Shown here: in pieces, positions 1 through 3,223 of the stretch
Position numbering within the stretch: the stretch's first letter is position 1
How the letters are laid out: every line of letters begins with the position of its first letter
Translations under genes and position numbers: made by a program
The notes under the pieces: generated by a model
Database searches by the model: none
What the model was told of the DNA's origin: nothing
Seen by the model: only the letters and a program-made list of their open reading frames with translations
From: Akkermansia muciniphila
Lineage (GTDB): Bacteria; Verrucomicrobiota; Verrucomicrobiia; Limisphaerales; SXTU01
Length of the DNA: 6,061 nucleotides
Assembly: GCA_945872195.1 (NCBI GenBank)
Contig: CAMBZO010000174.1
Location: forward strand, 1-6,061
Reading direction: 5' to 3'

Positions 1-305
1 TGAGAATCACCCGCCGCAATGGCGGTCACCCCCCTCAAGCCATCCGGAATGGTTGTTTGACCAGAGGAGTTGACTCCCCACGCCACCACCGTGCCATCGC
101 TCTTCAAGGCCACGGTGTGACCACCACCCGCCCCAATGGCCGTCACCCCGCTCAAGCCGGCGGGAATGGTCGTTTGACCAGAGCCGTTGACTCCCCACGC
201 CACCACCGTGCCGAGAGTTGCAGCTAGCGCTGGTGAAAGCAGGAGGCTCGACCCCCAAATCGAAAGGGCGGCAGCTTGGATTAGGAAAGTCCCAGCAGTT
301 TTCAT
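1..305 (-). CDS. Secreted RCC1-repeat-like protein, N-terminal part (3' end beyond window)
   Basis: The first 101 codons of a protein that continues past the left edge. It begins MKTAGTFLIQ, followed by a hydrophobic stretch and SPALA|A, a convincing Sec signal peptide with predicted cleavage after residue 28. The mature part immediately enters a 39-residue repeat: TVVAWGVNGSGQTTIP, then AGLSGVTAI-AGGGHTVALKSDG. A second copy starts 117 bp further on and is nearly identical at DNA level (61-95 against 178-212). The W-G and GGGHTVAL motifs are those of RCC1-like beta-propeller repeats, which are common in large exported proteins of Verrucomicrobiota. An exported or surface protein is inferred; the ligand or substrate is unknown. 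An in-frame ATG at 317 would add MVPA; I prefer 305 because it gives the usual MK signal-peptide start. Neither ATG has a good Shine-Dalgarno sequence. Its role need not be linked to the small-gene array upstream. Confidence 0.85.
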   Translation of the reverse strand, partial: MKTAGTFLIQAAALSIWGSSLLLSPALAATLGTVVAWGVNGSGQTTIPAGLSGVTAIGAGGGHTVALKSDGTVVAWGVNSSGQTTIPDGLRGVTAIAAGDS

Positions 306-340
306 CGCTGGCACCATTGGTCAATTCGGCTCCCGACTCA

Positions 341-371
341 ATCTTAAACTTGGGCGGGAAGTCCTTGTCAC
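341..371 (-). promoter_or_regulatory. Possible sigma70-type promoter for the RCC1-repeat gene
   Basis: Reading the minus strand, GTGACA (366-371) differs from the -35 consensus at one base. TAAGAT (341-346) matches four of six bases of a -10 box. The spacer is 19 bp, longer than ideal, and the candidate -10 lies 24-36 bp before the two possible start codons. The -35 overlaps the stop codon of the small ORF before it. The match is weak and could be chance. Confidence 0.18.
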
Positions 372-523
372 TCCGCTCCGTATTCCTCGCTCATCTGCTG
401 GTCGCCGTGCTCGGGGTTGGGGATGAGTTTGCGGTTCTTGGAGTCCACCACGAAGTCGAGGTGTGCGAGGGGAATCTGGCCCAGCAGATTCGGCGGCACG
501 TCCATGGCGGCAAGCGGCTTCAT
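368..523 (-). CDS. Short ORF (tail A): C-terminal fragment of a clan AA aspartic protease, 51 aa
   Basis: A 51-codon ORF starting MKPLAAMDVPPNLLGQIPL and ending in ...KLIPNPEHGDQQMSEEYGAE. From PNLLGQ onward it aligns with the last third of the full-length retropepsin-like protein at 2739-3170 (PNIIGQIPLEHLDWVVD...RKLIPNPEH). The catalytic half, with its D-T-G motif and flap, is absent. The ATG overlaps the TGA of the preceding DUF2442 gene (ATGA), so translational coupling is plausible; a second in-frame ATG lies at 505. It is followed by about 50-60 bp and then the RCC1-repeat gene. It may be a remnant left by deletion of a protease gene, or a genuine mini-protein reused three times here. 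Without the active site it cannot be a protease by itself. Confidence 0.5.
   Translation of the reverse strand: MKPLAAMDVPPNLLGQIPLAHLDFVVDSKNRKLIPNPEHGDQQMSEEYGAE
381..481 (-). repeat. Protease-tail direct repeat, copy A
   Basis: About 100 bp repeated in direct orientation at 2025-2125 and 2624-2719. Over the common 96 bp each pair differs at 4 positions. A and B share five further bases (to 481 and 2125). The unit lies at the downstream border of the triple DUF4160/DUF2442 block. Confidence 0.93.
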
Positions 524-586
524 TTCTTGGGCGGCAGTTCGCGGATGAAGGCCCAGGAGACTTCGGCGGTTTCGCCGGTGTCGTAG
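520..586 (-). repeat. Perfect 67-bp repeat in the DUF2442 3' end, copy 1
   Basis: Identical base for base to 1022-1088. The sub-block 530-567 is also identical to 1535-1572 in DUF2442 copy 3. It encodes the shared C-terminus (AEVSWAFIRELPP). The upstream two thirds of the genes have diverged much more. Confidence 0.95.
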
Positions 587-813
587 GTGACTTTGAAGTG
601 GCTGCCCAAGTCGCCGTCCACTTCCACGCTGACGGGAAGGGCTTTCGCGGAAATGCGGTTGGCCTTGCGGATGGCCGCGTGGGGTTCGAGAAAACAGAGG
701 CCGTCCTCGAACTCCACGTCGAAGGCGTCTTCCCAGCCCAGATAGCGGGCGTGTCGGACGCGGGAAAAGACGGACTTGCCATATGTTTTTTTCAGTTGCA
801 CCAGGGTCTTCAT
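520..813 (-). CDS. DUF2442-like protein, copy 1
   Basis: A 97-residue soluble protein, intact, with no signal peptide or membrane segment. The core reads WEDAFDVEFEDG, FLEPHA, KANRISAKA and then YDTGETAEVSWAFIREL, ending PPKK. I assign it to the DUF2442 type from the DG-containing strand pattern, the EVSW ending and the pairing with a DUF4160 gene; no molecular function is established. It is about two thirds identical to copy 2 by hand alignment. The start ATG at 813 overlaps the TGA of the frame-restored DUF4160 copy 1 and has GAAGG six bases upstream, so it can be translated although its partner is frameshifted. Its own stop overlaps the ATG of the protease-tail ORF. By analogy with two-gene toxin-antitoxin layouts it could be the antitoxin-like member, which is inference only. 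Confidence 0.82.
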   Translation of the reverse strand: MKTLVQLKKTYGKSVFSRVRHARYLGWEDAFDVEFEDGLCFLEPHAAIRKANRISAKALPVSVEVDGDLGSHFKVTYDTGETAEVSWAFIRELPPKK

Positions 814-1009
814 AAGCGGCCTTCGTGTTTCAAAGCCGTGATGAGCTGACCAGCTTCCGGTCCGGCGTCCAGCCTTCGGCCCCCACCAGACGGTTCACAT
901 CCAAGCGGCCGATGAGCCGGTGTTTGGTGTCATAAACGTGGACGTGGCGCGGCTCGTGGTCGCCGATGAACCACTCCAGAACATAACCGCTGCGTCGGAC
1001 TTTACCCAT
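810..1009 (-). pseudogene. DUF4160-like gene, copy 1, with one-base deletion frameshift
   Basis: The ATG at 1009 is preceded by GGAG with a six-base spacer. The frame reads MGKVRRSGYVLEWFIGDHEP, RHVHV, ...GRLDVN...EGWTPDRKLV, then shifts to SSSRL and stops at 830-832, giving 59 residues. Adding one base between 847 and 848 restores LITALKHEGRL and a stop at 810-812. The restored gene has 66 codons, exactly the length of intact copy 2, and regains the ATGA overlap with DUF2442 copy 1. The DUF4160 signature DHEPRHVHV is untouched; only about 12 C-terminal residues are replaced, so a partly functional product is possible. The alternative is a sequencing or assembly error, although the site is not a homopolymer run. 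Confidence 0.82.
820..824 (-). promoter_or_regulatory. Shine-Dalgarno site of DUF2442 copy 1
   Basis: GAAGG six bases before the ATG at 813, embedded in the codons for the conserved EG(R/K)L end of the DUF4160 frame. The same site at the same spacing precedes all three DUF2442 copies. It supports these starts and allows initiation independent of the DUF4160 reading frame. Confidence 0.6.
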
Positions 1010-1021
1010 GATGCACTCCGG

Positions 1022-1088
1022 TCATTTCTTGGGCGGCAGTTCGCGGATGAAGGCCCAGGAGACTTCGGCGGTTTCGCCGGTGTCGTAG
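1022..1088 (-). repeat. Perfect 67-bp repeat in the DUF2442 3' end, copy 2
   Basis: Matches 520-586 exactly. A further 29-bp identity between copies 1 and 2 lies at 701-729 and 1203-1231, over the codons for the DAFDVEFEDG region. Confidence 0.95.
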
Positions 1089-1315
1089 CGGACCTCGAAG
1101 CCGGTGCGGGTATCTTCGTCCAGCAGCACGGCCACGGGCATCGCCTTGGCGGAGATTTTATTGGCCTTTTTGAGAGTGGCGTGCGGCTCCAAAAAACTCA
1201 GCCCGTCCTCGAACTCCACGTCGAAGGCGTCCTCCCATTCGAGATAGCGGACATGGATGATGTCCACCATTTTGGCGGTGCCGAACGGTTTCTTTAGGCG
1301 GCTGGCGGTTCTCAT
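1022..1315 (-). CDS. DUF2442-like protein, copy 2
   Basis: A 97-residue intact soluble protein starting MRTASRLKKPFG. It carries the same core as copies 1 and 3: EWEDAFDVEFEDG, SFLEPHA, KKANKISAKA and YDTGETAEVSWAFIREL-PPKK. The start ATG overlaps the stop of DUF4160 copy 2 (ATGA), with GAAGG six bases upstream. It ends 12 bases before DUF4160 copy 1. The last 67 bp are identical to copy 1 although the N-terminal third has diverged strongly, which suggests recent recombination between copies. This is the only pair of the three in which both members are intact. The function is unknown; an antitoxin-like or partner-protein role is inferred from the layout. Confidence 0.83.
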   Translation of the reverse strand: MRTASRLKKPFGTAKMVDIIHVRYLEWEDAFDVEFEDGLSFLEPHATLKKANKISAKAMPVAVLLDEDTRTGFEVRYDTGETAEVSWAFIRELPPKK

Positions 1316-1512
1316 AGTCGGCCTTCGGTTTTCAGTTGCTCAATGACTTCTACCAGCTTCCGGTCGGGAAGCCAGCCTTCCAATCCCCGCATGGCGGTGA
1401 TGTCGAGGCGGCCCAGTTTCCGCCCGCTGCTGGTTTTCACATGGACGTGACGCGGTTCGTGGTCGCCCGCCCACCAAATGATGATGTAACCGCCGCGCCG
1501 GACTTTGCCCAT
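1312..1512 (-). CDS. DUF4160-like protein, copy 2 (intact)
   Basis: 66 residues, MGKVRRGGYIIIWWAGDHEP, then RHVHV and ...GRKLGRLDITAM...EGWLPDRKLVEVIEQLKTEGRL. The D-H-x-P-x-H-V-H-V block (residues 17-25) is the hallmark of DUF4160, a small family often encoded next to DUF2442 and sometimes listed among toxin-antitoxin-like pairs. No biochemical activity is established to my knowledge. The three histidine positions (18, 22, 24) could bind metal or act catalytically, which is inference. The ATG at 1512 is preceded by GAAG with a six-base spacer, in a leader (GAAGTGCACC) resembling that of copy 1. The stop overlaps the DUF2442 copy 2 start. This is the only undamaged DUF4160 of the three and serves as the length reference for the other two. 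Confidence 0.82.
   Translation of the reverse strand: MGKVRRGGYIIIWWAGDHEPRHVHVKTSSGRKLGRLDITAMRGLEGWLPDRKLVEVIEQLKTEGRL
1322..1326 (-). promoter_or_regulatory. Shine-Dalgarno site of DUF2442 copy 2
   Basis: GAAGG with a six-base spacer to the ATG at 1315, within the last codons of DUF4160 copy 2. Confidence 0.6.
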
Positions 1513-1524
1513 GGTGCACTTCGG

Positions 1525-1818
1525 TTATTTCTTCGGCGGCAGTTCGCGGATGAAGGCCCAGGAGACTTCGGCCACCTGCCCGTTGTCGTAGTGGACAAAA
1601 AAACCATGGCGGAATTCTTCCTCGACCTCAACACGCTGAACGACGGCCTTGGGCGCAATCCGGTTGGCTTTGCGGATGGTGGCGTGCGGTTCAAGGAACG
1701 AGAGGCCATCGTCGAAATCCACCTCGAAGGCGTCCTCCCATTGACGGTAGGTGGCGTTTTTCACCGGCGAGGCCTTGGCCTTGCCGAAGGGCGCTTTGAG
1801 CGGATTGAGAACTTTCAT
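1525..1818 (-). CDS. DUF2442-like protein, copy 3
   Basis: 97 residues, starting MKVLNPLKAPFGKAK. An upstream in-frame ATG at 1878 would add 20 residues, but those bases belong to the DUF4160 copy 3 coding region, and 1818 gives exactly the length of copies 1 and 2. Core motifs are QWEDAFEVDFDDGLSFLEPH, KANRIAPKA and YDNGQVAEVSWAFIREL-PPKK. It is more acidic in the middle (EVEEEF) and is the most diverged of the three. The start overlaps the restored stop of DUF4160 copy 3, with GAAGG six bases upstream. It is followed after 12 bases by DUF4160 copy 2. It is intact although its DUF4160 partner is broken. Confidence 0.82.
   Translation of the reverse strand: MKVLNPLKAPFGKAKASPVKNATYRQWEDAFEVDFDDGLSFLEPHATIRKANRIAPKAVVQRVEVEEEFRHGFFVHYDNGQVAEVSWAFIRELPPKK
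1535..1572 (-). repeat. 38-bp identity block in the DUF2442 3' end, copy 3
   Basis: Identical to 530-567 and to the matching part of 1022-1088, covering the codons for AEVSWAFIRELPP without a single silent change. Copy 3 diverges directly upstream of the block (QV in place of ET). Confidence 0.92.
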
Positions 1819-2014
1819 AGTTTGCCTTCGTGATTTAATTGCTGGAGAAGCTCTACCACTTTCTTCGGTGGCTTCCAATCATCCAATGGCGCGTTTGTTT
1901 CGAGTGCGACCCGGCCGAGCAGTTCACCGCTGCTGTCGGAAACATGAACATGGCGGGGCGGATGGTCGCTAATCACCATTCAAAGATGTAGCCGCCACGC
2001 CGGACTTTGCCCAT
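1815..2014 (-). pseudogene. DUF4160-like gene, copy 3, with one-base deletion and early stop
   Basis: The ATG at 2014 opens MGKVRRGGYIFEW and meets TGA at 1973-1975 after 13 codons. Shifting by one base restores ISDHPPRHVHVSDSSGELLG, ...DDWKPPKKVVELLQQLNHEGKL and a stop at 1815-1817 that overlaps the DUF2442 copy 3 ATG. The whole is 200 nt against 201 in the intact copy. The simplest ancestor had TGGTGG (WW, as in copy 2), with one G lost. An internal ATG at 1979 gives a 54-residue ORF that still contains DHPPRHVHV, so an N-terminally shortened product could be made; it lacks the conserved MGKVRRGGY strand and has no visible Shine-Dalgarno site. Protease-tail ORF B ends six bases upstream. 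Confidence 0.82.
1825..1829 (-). promoter_or_regulatory. Shine-Dalgarno site of DUF2442 copy 3
   Basis: GAAGG with a six-base spacer to the ATG at 1818. It is conserved with the other two copies and supports this start over the ATG at 1878. Confidence 0.6.
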
Positions 2015-2020
2015 AGGAGT

Positions 2021-2143
2021 TCAGTATTCCTCGCTCATCTGCTGGTCGCCGTGCTCGGGGTTGGGGATGAGTTTTTGGTTCTTGGAGTCCACCACGAAGT
2101 CGAGGTCTTCGAGGGGAATCTGGCCAGAGCCGCGAGCATTCAT
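2021..2143 (-). CDS. Short ORF (tail B): C-terminal fragment of a clan AA aspartic protease, 40 aa
   Basis: MNARGSGQIPLEDLDFVVDS then KNQKLIPNPEHGDQQMSEEY. It corresponds to the C-terminal third of the retropepsin-like protein encoded at 2739-3170. The homology begins only at GQIPL, so it lacks the catalytic motif, the flap and even the PNLL lead-in seen in tail A. The ATG overlaps the hicA stop codon (ATGA), and the stop is six bases before DUF4160 copy 3. It marks the border between the hicBA module and the triple DUF4160/DUF2442 block. It is either a remnant or a mini-protein; coupled translation with hicA is plausible but unproven. Confidence 0.5.
   Translation of the reverse strand: MNARGSGQIPLEDLDFVVDSKNQKLIPNPEHGDQQMSEEY
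2025..2125 (-). repeat. Protease-tail direct repeat, copy B
   Basis: Differs from copy A at 4 of 96 positions and from copy C at 4 of 96. B and C also share the five bases TTCAG (plus strand, 2020-2024 and 2619-2623), just past the stop codon. Confidence 0.93.
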
Positions 2144-2367
2144 AGAGCTTCGGCAAATTCCTCGACGCTGACGCCAGCCTGCTTGAGCGCGGCGCGCAGT
2201 GTGCCCAGCGCAACTTCACGGTGCATAGGGAGGACGCAGCCGCGCGCGCCCTCCGGCGTGGTCCGCTTCATCACCACATGGCTGCCGCGCTGGCGGTCCA
2301 CTTGGAATCCGAGGCGTTGCATGGCTTTCACGGCTTGCGCGCCCGAAACGATGGGCGGTTTAGGCAT
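2140..2367 (-). CDS. hicA: HicA-type toxin (mRNA interferase)
   Basis: 75 residues, normal for the HicA/YcfA family. The N-terminus reads MPKPPIVSGAQAVKAMQRLG, followed by FQVDRQRGSHVVMKR, which carries the family GSH motif with the predicted catalytic histidine at residue 30. Next come CVLPMHREVALGTLRAALKQ (the usual PMH-E-GTLR segment) and a C-terminal helix, VSVEEFAEAL. HicA proteins have a dsRBD-like fold and cleave mRNA in the cytoplasm until neutralised by HicB. The gene overlaps hicB by eight bases and has no good Shine-Dalgarno site of its own at normal spacing, consistent with coupled translation after the antitoxin. Its stop overlaps the start of protease-tail ORF B. No inactivating change is visible. 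Confidence 0.93.
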   Translation of the reverse strand: MPKPPIVSGAQAVKAMQRLGFQVDRQRGSHVVMKRTTPEGARGCVLPMHREVALGTLRAALKQAGVSVEEFAEAL

Positions 2368-2566
2368 GGGCCAGTTCGAAGCTCCGAACGGCTGCCGTCC
2401 GTTTCACCGTCTGGGGGAAGGATTCCAGATAAAGCTCGGTGGCTTCGCGGAGATTGGCGAGGGCTTCCGCCTCGGTCTTCCCTTGGCTGGCGGTGCCGGT
2501 CTCCGGGCACTCGGCCACCAGCCAGTCGGTGTCGGTGTCGGGGTAGATAATGGCGGTGAGTTGCAT
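2360..2566 (-). CDS. hicB: HicB-type antitoxin, short form
   Basis: 68 residues: MQLTAIIYPDTDTDWLVAEC, then PETGTASQGKTEAEALANLR and EATELYLESFPQTVKRT. The (W/Y)-x-AECPE, SQGKT-EA-NLREA and ELYLE segments are diagnostic of the HicB partial RNase H-like fold. The protein ends soon after this domain, so the C-terminal ribbon-helix-helix or HTH DNA-binding domain of longer HicB proteins is absent; autoregulation as in E. coli HicAB is therefore not expected. The order is antitoxin first, the reverse of the E. coli hicAB operon but common for short HicB proteins. Protease-tail ORF C ends 53 bases upstream, and I found no convincing promoter in that gap. Confidence 0.9.
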   Translation of the reverse strand: MQLTAIIYPDTDTDWLVAECPETGTASQGKTEAEALANLREATELYLESFPQTVKRTAAVRSFELAHA

Positions 2567-2619
2567 ACGGTGAAGCTAGACGATTCGGGCCAAGGAGCAA
2601 ACAGTCATTGGGGGCAGAT

Positions 2620-2742
2620 TCAGTATTCCTCGCTCATCTGCTGGTCGCCGTGCTCGAGGTTGGGGATGAGTTTGCGGTGCTTGGAGTCCACCACGAAGTC
2701 GAGGTCTTCGAGGGGAATCAACAGGTTCGGCATCTGGGTCAT
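2620..2742 (-). CDS. Short ORF (tail C): C-terminal fragment of a clan AA aspartic protease, 40 aa
   Basis: MTQMPNLLIPLEDLDFVVDS then KHRKLIPNLEHGDQQMSEEY. It is homologous to residues of about 101-138 of the full-length protein immediately before it, but it is much closer at DNA level to tails A and B than to that neighbour, so it is not a simple tandem duplication of the adjacent gene end. The ATG overlaps the protease stop (ATGA). The GQ dipeptide before IPL, present in the other copies, is missing, and the usual Pro of IPNPEH is Leu. It may be a remnant or a mini-protein. Confidence 0.5.
   Translation of the reverse strand: MTQMPNLLIPLEDLDFVVDSKHRKLIPNLEHGDQQMSEEY
2624..2719 (-). repeat. 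Protease-tail direct repeat, copy C
   Basis: 96 bp, 92 of 96 identical to each of copies A and B. The corresponding stretch of the full-length protease gene (about 2770-2870) is clearly more diverged. Confidence 0.93.
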
Positions 2743-3170
2743 GGCAAGTCGGCGGCAAAGTCATCCGCCATTTCTCCATGCTTGTGCTCCGGGTTGGGAA
2801 TGAGCTTGCGGCCCCGCAAATCCACGACCCAGTCCAAGTGTTCCAAGGGGATTTGCCCGATGATGTTGGGCAGGGTGTCGGGCAGTTGGATGACATCGAA
2901 CGATCCCTTGCGGCCTTGAATTTCCAGTTCCACGGGCGAGAAGACGATACGCTTCTCGGAGCGGTCGGACATGGTGCGGGAGGTGATCTCGCTGACGGGC
3001 CGCAGGCCCAGCGCCTCGACAACGCGGCGTTGCAGATAGAAGCGCGTGGCCCCGGTGCCCACGAGCGCCTCGGCTTCAATCGCGCGCGGGCGGGTTTTCC
3101 GGCGCTTGCGGGCGAAATCGCTCAGGTCGTCGTAGTTCGTGGCCCGAAAGGTGACGGTGACTTTGCCCAT
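2739..3170 (-). CDS. Retropepsin-like (clan AA) aspartic protease homologue lacking the catalytic Asp
   Basis: 143 residues from MGKVTVTFRATNYDDLSDFA. The frame is open further upstream but overlaps rapA there without a start codon close by, so I take the ATG at 3170. The fold markers are in order: an N-terminal beta strand; AEALVGTGATRFYLQRRVVE at residues 33-52; a predicted flap region around EITSRTMSDR; VELEIQGRKGSFDV; and PNIIGQIPLEHLDWVVDLRG, then RKLIPNPEH. The motif after EALV is normally D-T-G-A; here residue 38 is Gly (GGC where GAC is expected). Single-domain clan AA proteases dimerise, each chain giving one Asp, so the encoded protein is predicted to be proteolytically inactive. 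It lies 53 bases after rapA, and its stop overlaps tail ORF C. It may be a degenerating gene or an inactive homologue kept for binding. Confidence 0.82.
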   Translation of the reverse strand: MGKVTVTFRATNYDDLSDFARKRRKTRPRAIEAEALVGTGATRFYLQRRVVEALGLRPVSEITSRTMSDRSEKRIVFSPVELEIQGRKGSFDVIQLPDTLPNIIGQIPLEHLDWVVDLRGRKLIPNPEHKHGEMADDFAADLP

Positions 3171-3223
3171 GAGCGGAAGGTGCTGCGTTTTGGCGAGTGC
3201 GTCAACGCGGTTCACGGATTCGG

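Noticed and set aside
7..324. Minus-strand ORF of 105 residues rich in His, Gly and Trp
   Set aside because: It is a shifted frame over the RCC1-repeat gene; the frame starting at 305 has a signal peptide and recognisable repeats.
330..360. Short hairpin (TCCCG with CGGGA, minus strand) before the RCC1-repeat gene as a terminator
   Set aside because: The stem is only five to six pairs with a long loop and no T-run.
218..586. Plus-strand ORFs through the tail repeats and DUF2442 genes (for example 218-586 and 2051-2803)
   Set aside because: Their apparent conservation only mirrors the minus-strand repeats; the minus frames match known families, and the plus frames match nothing I recognise.
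2567..2619. Weak promoter-like TTGCTC and TAGCTT before hicB
   Set aside because: Each hexamer matches its consensus at about half the positions, which is expected by chance.
381..2719. Tail repeats as integron attC sites, because they separate small gene modules and have ATTCC(CC)TCG / CGAGGAAT near their ends
   Set aside because: The inverted match is only about eight bases, no GTTRRRY-type core site is visible, no integrase gene is in the window, and the sequence is better explained as coding for a protease C-terminus.
3171..3223. A -35-like TTGACG (minus strand) between rapA and the protease gene
   Set aside because: At 17 bases downstream there is only CACCTT, with no plausible -10 box.
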